Positions 1 to 8,801 of a stretch of DNA of 45,256 nucleotides are shown piece after piece. The notes beneath the pieces are model-generated. The model had not been told where the DNA came from. It worked only from the letters and a program-made list of their open reading frames with translations, and did no database searches. Made by a program: the position numbers and the translations under genes. Each line of letters starts with the position of its first letter. Position 1 is the stretch's first letter. The stretch comes from UBA8444 sp964003875 (GTDB lineage Bacteria; Bacteroidota; Bacteroidia; Flavobacteriales; UBA7312). Where the stretch lies: positions 1 through 45,256 of the forward strand of contig CAXFLH010000001.1 of the NCBI GenBank assembly GCA_964003875.1, written 5' to 3'.

Positions 1-354
1 ATTGATTGAAAATAAACAAAACACGCCTACAAGACCCATCGCTAATGACAACGTTAGTGCTTGATTGGTGGTCATTCTTTGTTTTGGCAACGGCCTGTCT
101 TCAGTTCGTCTCATCAATTTATCTAAGTCTTTTTCTATAACTTGATTGAAACCATTCGATGATGCAACTACTAAAAAACCACCCAAAATAAGAGCTATCA
201 AATCAAAGGATTGAAATATTCCTCCTGCAATAAAATAGCCCGCAATGGCTGAAAATACCACACTCGAAGTCAATCTAATTTTTGAAAGTTGTAAAACGTC
301 GTTAATGGACAATTTGTAAGTGTTTAATTTAGAATATTTTAAGACAAAACTCAT
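1..354 (-). CDS. ctaB: Heme O synthase (protoheme IX farnesyltransferase), C-terminal part outside window
   Basis: The 118 codons visible read from an ATG at 354 to the window edge without a stop. The protein is a membrane prenyltransferase of the UbiA superfamily that adds farnesyl to haem b, giving haem O, the precursor of haem A. Residues about 67-90 carry the first Asp-rich substrate motif, with the N-x-x-x-D pattern and the run MRRTEDRPLP that is characteristic of CtaB/COX10. A first membrane segment is at about residues 30-45 and another at 52-66. Its job fits the aa3-type oxidase genes in the same window (coxA, coxB), although they are 32 kb away. A 12-base palindrome lies just upstream. 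The identification is firm; only the C-terminus is missing. Confidence 0.93.
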   Translation of the reverse strand, partial: MSFVLKYSKLNTYKLSINDVLQLSKIRLTSSVVFSAIAGYFIAGGIFQSFDLIALILGGFLVVASSNGFNQVIEKDLDKLMRRTEDRPLPKQRMTTNQALTLSLAMGLVGVFCLFSIN

Positions 355-370
355 CAATTTCTATCTAGGG

Positions 371-382
371 GGTAAATTTACC
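371..382. repeat. 12-base perfect palindrome upstream of ctaB
   Basis: GGTAAATTTACC lies 17 bases upstream of the ctaB start, in the short gap between ctaB and the barrel gene. It is a perfect dyad preceded by a run of G. It could be an operator half-site pair, but AT-rich DNA makes such dyads by chance and nothing else supports it. Confidence 0.25.
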
Positions 383-447
383 ACTTTTTATATTTTCAAA
401 GGCTTTATTTGTTAAATATTTAGCAAAATTTACAATTTATAATTAAT

Positions 448-2028
448 CTAAAAATCGTAGTAAAAATTCTGCAAATCGGTTTTAAAGGAAAAGAAAAGAT
501 ACTGATTTTCATCAGTGGTATTTCTATCACTTAACGACCTATTAGTAAGACCTAACTCTATTCTCATATTAGTTTTTGGATTGACAATATAACCAACTCT
601 AAAGTCTATGATTTGTAAATTAGAAGTGTTTCCTTGGCCAATATCGTTATCAAGCTCTTTATAATTCTCGTCATAAGGCATAAAAATATCACTACCATAA
701 TTTGTAGTATCTCCAGCAATTTCTCCGCCATATTTAGCATGTATCAATTTTAAATCCGCTGTCCATCTATCTTTTCTATAACGAATAAAACTTACATTTT
801 CCAAAAAACTTGTTCCTAAAGGGTGCGCCAGAGGCTGCGCGTAATGAGCATAATTTTGTATAGGGTTAAAGTGAGAATAAGTGAATGGTCTAGCAAAATT
901 AAATTCTGATTGTAGAGTTAGGTTTTCAAACCCAAAGACGTCAAAATATTTCATACCTACTTGTCCTCCATACTTATTACGCCATGCCCCATTTTGAGCT
1001 CTAAAATCACCTATTGCAAACTCATCAAAAATTACTTGTCCATACAAATGAGAAGTAGATGTCAACTTATACTTTAATGACAAACCTAATAATGCGTTAC
1101 CTTGTCTTGAATAGCCAATAGAGTATTCAACAGGTCTATAAAAGATTATAGGGTTCATGTAGTTGATATCAAACACATTGCCCAAACTATCTTCCCCCAA
1201 CATTGTGGATTCGAAAATGCCAACATTCAACCGTTCACCTATATTAACACTTAAGTAATGAATAGCGCTAAATTTTGACTTACTTATATCTTGCGCACCT
1301 ATGTCGAAATTTATATCTTGAAAATAAGAAAATAGATTGACGTACTTAAATTTCCATACATCTGTAGTTATCTTTAAATAAGGATAATTAAATGAGTTAT
1401 CGGAAAGCAACATGGAACGATAACCATCGCCAATAAAATGTTTACCATGACCTAAATGTACGTCAAAGAATTTATTAACACCATAATTTATGTAGCCATT
1501 AGCGTAATAAAAATCCATTACACCCTCATTTGTAAAGGGAAAATACTTTATAATACCCTGACCAGGCAAAACATAATTATTATCTTTTGCATAATTCTCC
1601 ACATAATCTGAAACTACCATTTGATTTTCATAGAAAGATGAATAAAAAGATAACTTTTCACCGATCCTACCTTTTACCTCAAACCCTCTTGTATTTACAT
1701 ATCTTTTTTTGTTATCTTCAGCTATCTCAAAATGAAAAAGAGGATTTAAAGCAAAACTATAATCTGCATGCTCAATACTGAGTAAATCGGAGTTAAGAAA
1801 ATTGTGAATGAATGACTTTTTTGAAACAATTGGCTTAAAAGAATTGTAAAATATGGTGTCATCAGAAGAATATAAAAAAGGCTTAAATGAGGTGTGTTTT
1901 GAAACGCCTATATCATGCATATCCTTTTCTAAATACGAATAATAAGAATGACTTATAGGTGCATTGGTCTGCCCTATCAATATTAGTGAGAATTGTGATA
2001 ACACAAAAATTAATACGTATTTCTTCAT
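448..2028 (-). CDS. Outer-membrane beta-barrel protein, RemB/Wzi-like
   Basis: This is a 526-residue protein with an N-terminal signal peptide (cleavage near residue 20, after LILIGQ), followed by alternating aromatic and polar strands that end in an aromatic residue (YYDF), as in outer-membrane barrels. Segments such as NTRGFEVKGRIGEKLSFYSS and GHGKHFIGDGYRSMLLSD resemble what I remember of the flavobacterial gliding protein RemB and of Wzi-type capsule-assembly barrels. It is the last gene of the glycan block in the direction of transcription and is separated from the preceding glycosyltransferase by 66 bases that contain their own TAnnTTTG promoter. A role in surface attachment or assembly of the polysaccharide made by the upstream genes is plausible. 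I am confident of the barrel, less so of the exact family. Confidence 0.6.
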   Translation of the reverse strand: MKKYVLIFVLSQFSLILIGQTNAPISHSYYSYLEKDMHDIGVSKHTSFKPFLYSSDDTIFYNSFKPIVSKKSFIHNFLNSDLLSIEHADYSFALNPLFHFEIAEDNKKRYVNTRGFEVKGRIGEKLSFYSSFYENQMVVSDYVENYAKDNNYVLPGQGIIKYFPFTNEGVMDFYYANGYINYGVNKFFDVHLGHGKHFIGDGYRSMLLSDNSFNYPYLKITTDVWKFKYVNLFSYFQDINFDIGAQDISKSKFSAIHYLSVNIGERLNVGIFESTMLGEDSLGNVFDINYMNPIIFYRPVEYSIGYSRQGNALLGLSLKYKLTSTSHLYGQVIFDEFAIGDFRAQNGAWRNKYGGQVGMKYFDVFGFENLTLQSEFNFARPFTYSHFNPIQNYAHYAQPLAHPLGTSFLENVSFIRYRKDRWTADLKLIHAKYGGEIAGDTTNYGSDIFMPYDENYKELDNDIGQGNTSNLQIIDFRVGYIVNPKTNMRIELGLTNRSLSDRNTTDENQYLFFSFKTDLQNFYYDF

Positions 2029-2073
2029 TTGTAGATTATTTAATTAAAAATAGTTTCTCTAAAAAAGCCTAAG

Positions 2074-2081
2074 CAAAAATA
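2074..2081 (-). promoter_or_regulatory. Bacteroidota -7 promoter element for the RemB/Wzi-like gene
   Basis: TATTTTTG on the minus strand matches the Bacteroidota -7 consensus TAnnTTTG and lies about 45 bases before the start codon at 2028. No good TTTG -33 box sits at the expected spacing. It would allow the barrel gene to be expressed independently of the glycan operon. Confidence 0.45.
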
Positions 2082-2094
2082 ATCAATACTAATG

Positions 2095-3216
2095 TCAAAG
2101 AGTTTTTATTAGCTCAACATAGCCCTCAGCAATAGAATCCCAACAATAGTTTTCTTTCATATTACTAATAGCATTTTGAGGTATTTCATTCATTAACTCC
2201 TTATTATTCATCAAAATATTCAACTTGTTTGCCAAATCGTCTGCATTACCTTTTTCAAAAAGCAAACCGTTTTTTCCATCTTCAATAACTTCTTCAAAAG
2301 AAGGTATTTGTGAAGCTACCACTGGCAAACCATAAGACATTGACATCAATAAAACACCACTTTGAAAAATGAGTTCATAGGGTAAGACTAAACAATCGGC
2401 CGCCTTGAAATAGAATTCTCTTTTTTCTTCGCTGATATAATCAATATCTAAAACTAATCTGCTTGATAAATCCAATTCATCGATAATAGATTGGTACTTG
2501 TTAAAGTCATCTTTTCCTGAATGACCAGCAATAATAAGGTGTATTGAGGAATCAACATTAGGCATCGCTCTAAGCATAAGGTCTAAACGTTTATTGGGCT
2601 TTAAACGCCCAAAAAATAAAATGTATTGCCTTTGCTCGTCCAAATTCAAAGCTTTTCTAGCCAACTTTCTGCTTATTGAATTATCTGGCAAACTAACAAA
2701 TGAGCCGTGTTTTAACACGCTTACTTTGGAATGTATCTTGGACTCAATCTGAGGCAGAAGATGATTTAAAGAAAAACTATTATGTACGATAATTCTATCT
2801 GACCAACGGTTGTATATCAAATTATAATACCACTTGTTGTCTTGATCGGTAAATGAAAAAACATCATGAGATATGGTAATCGTTTTTAGCCTGAACAATT
2901 TGCTAATAGCATAAGTCATTATTGCCATATTGTGTGTAGAAAAAACGTGAATTATAACCGTATTAATTTTGTTCCTTTTACAGTCCATACAAGACTTAAA
3001 CATTCCCTTTATAAAATTTAATATTTGGGGAAATTTATTTTTAAAAAATATTCCGAAAACTGGCTGAGAAACGATATTTTCGGATTTCACATTAAAATTG
3101 GAGTAGATGTAAGTATCAATCCCTAATTTATTCAATGAAGTACACAGAAATGTATCGTAATGATTCATTCCGCTCTTTATTCCTACAGGGTCAATAATAG
3201 CTATTTTATGTTCCAT
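2095..3216 (-). CDS. Glycosyltransferase, GT4-like (GT-B fold)
   Basis: This 373-residue protein has the layout of a GT-B glycosyltransferase: an N-terminal acceptor domain and a C-terminal nucleotide-sugar domain beginning near ILFFGRLKPNKRLDLMLRAM, with a later EVIEDGKNGLLFEKG loop. It would add one sugar of the surface glycan on the cytoplasmic side of the inner membrane. The usual E-x7-E pair of GT4 enzymes is not intact: the region before YGLPVVAS reads FQSGVLLMSM, as in a subset of GT4 proteins. The start overlaps the end of the upstream sulfotransferase gene by 16 bases, indicating translational coupling. Donor and acceptor sugars cannot be read from the sequence. Confidence 0.85.
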   Translation of the reverse strand: MEHKIAIIDPVGIKSGMNHYDTFLCTSLNKLGIDTYIYSNFNVKSENIVSQPVFGIFFKNKFPQILNFIKGMFKSCMDCKRNKINTVIIHVFSTHNMAIMTYAISKLFRLKTITISHDVFSFTDQDNKWYYNLIYNRWSDRIIVHNSFSLNHLLPQIESKIHSKVSVLKHGSFVSLPDNSISRKLARKALNLDEQRQYILFFGRLKPNKRLDLMLRAMPNVDSSIHLIIAGHSGKDDFNKYQSIIDELDLSSRLVLDIDYISEEKREFYFKAADCLVLPYELIFQSGVLLMSMSYGLPVVASQIPSFEEVIEDGKNGLLFEKGNADDLANKLNILMNNKELMNEIPQNAISNMKENYCWDSIAEGYVELIKTL

Positions 3217-4049
3217 CTATCTAAATCTGTATTTAATAGTTTTTCAAGCTGAAAAACATCGGACTTGTAAAATGCTTTCAACTGTTCCTCTGTATGCTTA
3301 GAAAGTATCGGCTTGGACTTAGCTGAAAAATACTTGGACCTAATTAATGACAAAAGACGTTCAGGCATAATAGTTTTTACTACTTTTCTTATAATGTTGA
3401 ATTTATACAATTTAGAAACCAAAGTGTAAGAAGGAGATAAAAAAGGGTTTTTAATGCTAAAGTTAATCTCCTGTTGTTCGATTTCTAAAAAACTAAAAAC
3501 ACGATTCATCACTTTTTCAGTATAAATCTTGAAATCTTCATAAAAAATAACCAATAGCTGTTCTTTTCCAAAGACATCTAAATACCTTTTCAATTGCGAA
3601 TAATAATTGCCTAACTCTAAGTATTGTTGAAAATATTGCGGATAGATTTGTGGATTAGCTATAATATCTTCTAATTTTTCTGAGCAAAAACCCAAACGAC
3701 AATCCATCAAATAATGAGAAAATGCACGTTCAATAGGCTCTCTAAGCATAATGATAATTTTAGCTTCAGAGTTGTAATCATATATACGCTTAGGCACGTT
3801 TTCATAATACAAATAAGATACACTAGCTTCTCCTCTAATTTGTCTTTTTTCTTTGGAAAATAATTTGTGATAGTCATTGCTATCAATAATACATTTGGAA
3901 TTATAGAACAAAGATTCTACTTCTTTTGAGGAAAAAAAGTTAGGCTCTTTTACACTACTCATACTCACATCAGTATGCTGATTGAGATAATGGTGCAAGG
4001 AAGTGGTTCCTGCTTTTGGGGCGCCTACAATAAATGTATTTACTTTCAT
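3201..4049 (-). CDS. Sulfotransferase (PAPS-dependent, carbohydrate type)
   Basis: This 282-residue protein carries both PAPS-binding signatures: the 5'-phosphosulfate loop VGAPKAGTTSLHHYL at about residues 8-22, and the 3'-phosphate motif LREPIERAFSHYLM at about residues 102-115. This is the pattern of carbohydrate sulfotransferases (Sulfotransfer_1 and heparan-sulfate sulfotransferase families). It would transfer sulfate from PAPS to a hydroxyl or amino group of the glycan. It sits between a GT2 gene, two bases away, and the GT4 gene, which it overlaps. A second, diverged sulfotransferase lies about 4 kb upstream in the same operon. No PAPS-synthesis genes are in the window. Confidence 0.87.
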   Translation of the reverse strand: MKVNTFIVGAPKAGTTSLHHYLNQHTDVSMSSVKEPNFFSSKEVESLFYNSKCIIDSNDYHKLFSKEKRQIRGEASVSYLYYENVPKRIYDYNSEAKIIIMLREPIERAFSHYLMDCRLGFCSEKLEDIIANPQIYPQYFQQYLELGNYYSQLKRYLDVFGKEQLLVIFYEDFKIYTEKVMNRVFSFLEIEQQEINFSIKNPFLSPSYTLVSKLYKFNIIRKVVKTIMPERLLSLIRSKYFSAKSKPILSKHTEEQLKAFYKSDVFQLEKLLNTDLDRWNIK

Positions 4050-4051
4050 TA

Positions 4052-4954
4052 TTACATTTTAAATCCTTTAAAATAGGACGTTTGTATAAGGTAAAAGATA
4101 CGCCATTTTTTTTCAAACCTATGACTTATAAAAAAACGAATGGTCAAATAAAACCACAAATAAATTAAATTGATATATGCAATTAGTGTTTTTTGTTTTC
4201 TTAAAAAATAGACGTGATTTTTACTATTCTGCTTTATAAAGAACTCTCCATATTTCATGGGTTTATCTTTATTTCTAGAATTGGTAAGACTACCTATTTT
4301 GTGTAAAAAATGAATGTCATGCCTGTATCTAGCTTCGTGTTTTCCATCTTTTAAAACTCGAAAGAAAAAGTCAGTATCATCAAAATACACAAAAAACTTC
4401 TCGTCCATCAAACCAATATCTTCAAAAACAGACTGATGTATTAAGGCACAACATGTTGGTGCATATTCTATCTTATCGTCAACATTGTATTGGTTGTTAT
4501 CAATCTCTCCTTGCCCGCGATGAAAATTTAAAAATGCTTTTTTCCTGCTGTAAAAGCCTCCAGCATACCAAATCATATTGGATGGAGAAAAATAATTCAT
4601 CTTGGGGACTACTATTGATGAGCCATAACTGTTGTAGGTTTGTACTAGTTTTGACAACAATTTAGCTTCAAAAACAGTATCGTTGTTTAACAACAAGACA
4701 AAATAACAACCGTCTTTAAGCGCTAACTTGATACCTTGATTATTTCCTGCCGCAACACCTAAGTTATTGGTGTTTTTTAAAAGTACTTTAGATTTAAAGT
4801 CCCAATTGTCAACTTTTGAAAGTGTATCGTCAACAGAGTTGTTATCGATGATATAAAGATTGAAATCTGAGTAATCTTGTTGCTCAATAGAAGTGAAAAA
4901 ATCATCTAATACAGAAGCACTATTAAAAGTGACTGTTACAATACCTATCTTCAT
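4052..4954 (-). CDS. Glycosyltransferase family 2 (rhamnosyltransferase-like)
   Basis: This is a 300-residue GT-A enzyme. The N-terminus IGIVTVTFNSASVLDDFF is the nucleotide-binding start of GT2 enzymes. NNDT at about residue 91 occupies the place of the DxD metal motif, and VYFDDTDFFFRVLKDG is the usual acceptor-side acidic motif of the COG1216 group, which includes many rhamnosyltransferases. A basic, hydrophobic C-terminus (about residues 255-285) suggests membrane association. Its start overlaps the stop of the upstream epimerase gene by four bases (ATGA). With a putative dTDP-rhamnose-type epimerase next to it, a deoxyhexose donor is reasonable but unproven. Confidence 0.88.
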   Translation of the reverse strand: MKIGIVTVTFNSASVLDDFFTSIEQQDYSDFNLYIIDNNSVDDTLSKVDNWDFKSKVLLKNTNNLGVAAGNNQGIKLALKDGCYFVLLLNNDTVFEAKLLSKLVQTYNSYGSSIVVPKMNYFSPSNMIWYAGGFYSRKKAFLNFHRGQGEIDNNQYNVDDKIEYAPTCCALIHQSVFEDIGLMDEKFFVYFDDTDFFFRVLKDGKHEARYRHDIHFLHKIGSLTNSRNKDKPMKYGEFFIKQNSKNHVYFLRKQKTLIAYINLIYLWFYLTIRFFISHRFEKKWRIFYLIQTSYFKGFKM

Positions 4955-6084
4955 TTCATTAGCCCTTTATCTTTCATTTCATTTATGGACTGCTCATAAT
5001 TATCAGAATTGACTTCTTGCTTTTTAACCCATTCTACAAATTGCTTTAGTCCATCTTCAAATGACACTTTTGGACTGAATCCTAAGAGTTTTTTTATTCT
5101 GCTAATGTCAGCTTTATTGTGTCGAATATCGCCTAGCCTATAATTTCCTGAAACGTTAATATCCACATCAGATTGATATAGTTTTTTTAGACTATCTGCA
5201 ACCATTTGAACCGTAGTCGAAACTCCTGAACCCACATTCAATGAACAGGATTTTAATGTATCATCTTGTATAGCCAATACAGTCGCATTTACAACATCGT
5301 CGATAAATACAAAGTCACGACTTTCCTTGCCATCTTCAAAAATATTTATGTGGTTGTTATTCAATATGCGAGTAGAAAAAATGGATAAAATTCCAGTATA
5401 AGGATTACTTAATGACTGCCCTGGACCATAGACATTTTGATATCTCAAAGCAATAGCGGAGATGCCTAAACTTTTACAAGCCACAAGAATCATTTGCTCT
5501 TGATCACTTTTAGTAATTCCATATATAGAAGACGGATGAATCTTTGAATCTTCATCAGTTTCTAACATGGTCAAAGGTTGTTTACAAATACTGCATAATG
5601 GCTCAAATTGCCCGTTTGATATTTGAGTAACTTCTCTTTCATTAGGATATACCTCACCATGCGATTCACAATGGTATTTCCCTTCACCATATATTGCTCG
5701 TGATGAAGCAACAATTACTTTCTTAACAGTATGTTTCTCATTGGCTAATAAATCTAACATTACGGCAGTCCCCCCACAATTCACTTGAACATATTTCTCA
5801 ATTTGATACATAGACTGACCTGTACCAGTTTCTGCTGCCAAGTGTACAATAACAGTACTATTGGCTATAGCCTTTTGCCAATCTTTTCTATTTCTTATAT
5901 CTCCGTTTATTAAAGTAACTTTACCTTTAATGGACTGATATAACTGAGAATTTTCTTTGGAATTGGTATGAATCTGAGGCGAAAGATTATCTAATACCCT
6001 TACATTGTGTCCAAGACTAACAAGCTTCAATGCTAAATTAGAGCCAATAAATCCTGCTCCTCCAGAAATTAATATATTTTCCAT
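4951..6084 (-). CDS. NAD-dependent nucleotide-sugar epimerase, dTDP-L-rhamnose 4-epimerase-like
   Basis: This 377-residue extended SDR enzyme has the Rossmann motif GGAGFIGSN at residues 8-16, and the catalytic Tyr-Lys in SSIYGITKSDQEQ. Before the catalytic motif there is an insertion of about 50 residues with scattered cysteines (GKYHCE and PLCSICKQPL). I remember the same insertion from dTDP-L-rhamnose 4-epimerases of the WbiB type, which make dTDP-6-deoxy-L-talose; general UDP-sugar epimerases lack it. The product would be a nucleotide sugar for the adjacent GT2 or GT4. It overlaps the polymerase gene upstream by 16 bases. The SDR call is firm, the substrate is an inference. Confidence 0.82.
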   Translation of the reverse strand: MENILISGGAGFIGSNLALKLVSLGHNVRVLDNLSPQIHTNSKENSQLYQSIKGKVTLINGDIRNRKDWQKAIANSTVIVHLAAETGTGQSMYQIEKYVQVNCGGTAVMLDLLANEKHTVKKVIVASSRAIYGEGKYHCESHGEVYPNEREVTQISNGQFEPLCSICKQPLTMLETDEDSKIHPSSIYGITKSDQEQMILVACKSLGISAIALRYQNVYGPGQSLSNPYTGILSIFSTRILNNNHINIFEDGKESRDFVFIDDVVNATVLAIQDDTLKSCSLNVGSGVSTTVQMVADSLKKLYQSDVDINVSGNYRLGDIRHNKADISRIKKLLGFSPKVSFEDGLKQFVEWVKKQEVNSDNYEQSINEMKDKGLMK

Positions 6085-7316
6085 CTAAACTTGTCGATTA
6101 TATAAATACCACCCGACATTACAAAAGTAAGAAAAAAAGGTCTGAGCATAATTGGTTCTGTCATTAACGAAATAATAATGAAAATGAAAAACCATTTACG
6201 CTTTTCAGGAACAAAGTTCTGATGGTATAACATCACAACCAAAATCAGAGTAAATGGTATTCCTGCAGCAGCTAAGAAAAACATAATAGAGTTAGTCGAG
6301 CCCTTGTCGTTTACATTTGAAAAATCAACAGCCTCTAAGTTTAATGAAAATCTAGTCTTTTGGCGAGTTTTAACAAATTGTTCATCGTCCAAACCAACAC
6401 CAGTAATAGGGTTTTCGGCAACCATATATATGGGTTGAACTAAATCAAAAAATCGAGCTTGAAAAGAAAATCGTCCATCACCATTAAGTTTGTCAGAAAT
6501 ATTAATAGCTGTAATGTAATAAACTAATAAAATAATTAATGCTGCTATGGGCAAAAACAAAATATTTTTTCTTATCTCGGAACTAAATGACAATAGAAGT
6601 TGGACAAACATTACGACTAATCCAGTTGTTGAAAATGTTGTAAAAATAGCTAGAATAGTCAACCAAAATATCAAACCTCTTTTCTTTTTAACAAAAGAGA
6701 TGATAAAGAGCAATAGATTAAGAAAAATCTGAAGGACACCAGGTTCCCAAAAAATACCTTGATTTCTAACAAGCTCAATACCCAATACAGAAAATGAATG
6801 CGTATACTTTAGATAAAAGAAAACGTTTAGAAAACTAACGCAGTCATAACGACCATTACTAATATTAATTAAAAAAGGTTTTACAAAAGGAAAAATAAAG
6901 AAGTTAATCAGGGCGTGAATTAAAATTATTTTTAAAATCAAATAAAGATGAGGAATAAATAGATTTTTATTTTCTTCTCTATAATAATACATTGCTGAAA
7001 AAATAGAGGTAGTGAAAATAACAATATTAGCCAATAACTTTTGTGTTGATTGAGGTGATAATGCAAATAAATAGTTGAAAGTAAGTAAGGACAAAAACAA
7101 TACCAAAAGCTGCACAAAAATTAGAAGTTCTCTTTTGTAAAGATTTTTAATGACAAAAAGAGATGAGAATAGAAAAAACACAAAATAAAGCATCTCCTTT
7201 CTAAAAAATATGAAGACCATACTACCTGCAGTTAGTACCAAAAAAAGCATCGGCAACCATGAAAATTTGAGATGTTTTGACGCTAATTTCATGACTGATC
7301 TTTGGTCCTTTCCCAA
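6069..7316 (-). CDS. O-antigen polymerase/ligase-like membrane protein (Wzy-like)
   Basis: This is a 415-residue, very hydrophobic protein with about ten to twelve predicted membrane segments and one large loop around residues 285-340, containing GDGRFSFQARF and GVGLDDEQF. The segment RNQGIFWEPGVLQIFLNLLL contains the E-P-G signature common in Wzy and EPS polymerases. The likely role is polymerising lipid-linked repeat units on the periplasmic face, after flipping by the Wzx-like protein encoded upstream. It overlaps both neighbours (28 bases with the acyltransferase gene, 16 with the epimerase gene). Sequence alone does not separate polymerase from ligase; the operon context favours polymerase. 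Confidence 0.75.
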   Translation of the reverse strand: MGKDQRSVMKLASKHLKFSWLPMLFLVLTAGSMVFIFFRKEMLYFVFFLFSSLFVIKNLYKRELLIFVQLLVLFLSLLTFNYLFALSPQSTQKLLANIVIFTTSIFSAMYYYREENKNLFIPHLYLILKIILIHALINFFIFPFVKPFLINISNGRYDCVSFLNVFFYLKYTHSFSVLGIELVRNQGIFWEPGVLQIFLNLLLFIISFVKKKRGLIFWLTILAIFTTFSTTGLVVMFVQLLLSFSSEIRKNILFLPIAALIILLVYYITAINISDKLNGDGRFSFQARFFDLVQPIYMVAENPITGVGLDDEQFVKTRQKTRFSLNLEAVDFSNVNDKGSTNSIMFFLAAAGIPFTLILVVMLYHQNFVPEKRKWFFIFIIISLMTEPIMLRPFFLTFVMSGGIYIIDKFRWKIY

Positions 7317-7888
7317 CTTTGTTTAGCGTGGTTGTATGTCTTTATAATGCGAGCAGGTGAGCCCGCTACCATACAATAGTCAGGCACATCATGAATAACT
7401 AAAGAATTTGCTCCTACAATACACTGTTTACCTATCTTAGATGAAATGACACAAACATTTTCTCCAAGCCATGTGCCATCACCAATTTCAACTTCCGCCT
7501 TAAAACCTACTCCTTGCTCTTTGTAGGGCAAATCAACTTTATCAAAACGATGAAAATTATCAGCGATATATACGTTATCGCCCATCAATACATTCTTGCC
7601 AATTCGTATACTTTTCAAAGAAACGATATGAGCATTTCTTCCAATATAAGTGCCTTCATCTATAGAAAGTTTAGTGTCTTTAGAAGTTGAATCGGAATAG
7701 TTTAATGCCAAAAGCCAAGCGTTAGGTTTAATAAAAACTTCTTTTTTGATAGCAATATATCTTGCACCTTCAACAGAAAATGGCATAGATAGTGTTGATT
7801 TAGGTGCTAATTCCTTGAACGAAAAACGATAAAGTAAAGTAAAAATCTTATCCCTTATTCTGCGATATGTATTATGAATTTGTTCCAT
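7289..7888 (-). CDS. Hexapeptide-repeat acyltransferase (left-handed beta-helix)
   Basis: This 199-residue protein shows hexapeptide repeats from about residue 75 (IDEGTYIGRNAHIVSLKSIR through IGKNVLMGDNVYIAD), then DGTWLGENVCVISSKIGKQC, and the typical ending VAGSPARIIKTYN. This is the family of sugar O-acetyltransferases such as WcaF and the maltose acetyltransferases. It most likely O-acetylates a sugar of the repeat unit using acetyl-CoA. It sits between the second sulfotransferase gene (17-base overlap) and the polymerase gene, so the glycan is probably both acylated and sulfated. Confidence 0.85.
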   Translation of the reverse strand: MEQIHNTYRRIRDKIFTLLYRFSFKELAPKSTLSMPFSVEGARYIAIKKEVFIKPNAWLLALNYSDSTSKDTKLSIDEGTYIGRNAHIVSLKSIRIGKNVLMGDNVYIADNFHRFDKVDLPYKEQGVGFKAEVEIGDGTWLGENVCVISSKIGKQCIVGANSLVIHDVPDYCMVAGSPARIIKTYNHAKQSWERTKDQS

Positions 7889-8801
7889 TATTTAACCAGC
7901 CTATATTATACTCAGGCAAGATTTTTTTTAACTGAGCAATATCTTCTACAAAATAGGATTCTAAATTGGATTTCAAAGATTCATTTAAAGAAATTTTTGA
8001 CTTAGATAAATTTTTACGCATAATCAACTCTCTAATTAACTTAGTTTTTTGCTCTCCAATAGTGTTGTGAAGTATCTTTTTAATAAGACTAAATTTGGAA
8101 GATGATTGAAGAATTGCGTTTAATTTTTTACTCTTTGGCGCACCCGTACTTTTTTTATTTATCATAAAATGCGACACCTTAAAGCTACTATCAACTTCTA
8201 AAAAATCGAAAATATCAACTAATGATTTATCAATATCGTTTACAAAATCTTCAAAAAAAACAACTTTTACTTCCTTAAATGCATCTTTATAAGCTTTTAC
8301 CGATTCAGCATATGTGCTTAAGCCTTTATAGTGCCAAAAGGAATTAAACCCTTTTGAAATTCGTTCTGACTCTTGCTCAAGTGCATGCTTAAAGTCCAAG
8401 TTTTCATAGGTTGAATAATTATGAGAATAATTTGAAAATGCTCTCTCAATAGGGTTTCTTAAAAGAATTAAAATTTTTGGTGACTTACCATCTTTCAGTT
8501 GTTTAATTTTAGGAATTACTTCATGATGATGGTATAAATATTGTGTGCTCGCGTCACACTTTATTTTTTCACTTTTATTGGCATAAAGATTGGTATAATT
8601 AAGTTCATCAAGCACTGAACTTCTCAATAAATAGGGTTTAATAGGATCAGCTTCAGAAATGTTTTGAATACTGTCTTTTATAAAAAACCGTGGCTCTTTA
8701 TCAGGAATCGCTATATCTGGATGTTGACTAAGATAATGGTACAAAGAAGTCGTGCCTGCCTTCGGTGCTCCTACGATATATAAGTTAGGATAATTCATCA
8801 T
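7872..8801 (-). CDS. Sulfotransferase (PAPS-dependent), second copy
   Basis: This 309-residue protein is built like the other sulfotransferase of this operon: the 5'-phosphosulfate loop VGAPKAGTTSLYHYLSQHPD at about residues 10-29 and the 3'-phosphate motif LRNPIERAFSNYSH at about 137-150. It is longer and diverged from the 282-residue copy outside the motifs, so the two probably sulfate different positions or sugars. Its start overlaps the flippase stop by four bases. The ending EDIAQLKKILPEYNIGWL resembles the end of the other copy (DVFQLEKLLNTDLDRWNI), which supports common descent. Confidence 0.88.
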   Translation of the reverse strand: MMNYPNLYIVGAPKAGTTSLYHYLSQHPDIAIPDKEPRFFIKDSIQNISEADPIKPYLLRSSVLDELNYTNLYANKSEKIKCDASTQYLYHHHEVIPKIKQLKDGKSPKILILLRNPIERAFSNYSHNYSTYENLDFKHALEQESERISKGFNSFWHYKGLSTYAESVKAYKDAFKEVKVVFFEDFVNDIDKSLVDIFDFLEVDSSFKVSHFMINKKSTGAPKSKKLNAILQSSSKFSLIKKILHNTIGEQKTKLIRELIMRKNLSKSKISLNESLKSNLESYFVEDIAQLKKILPEYNIGWLNNGTNS

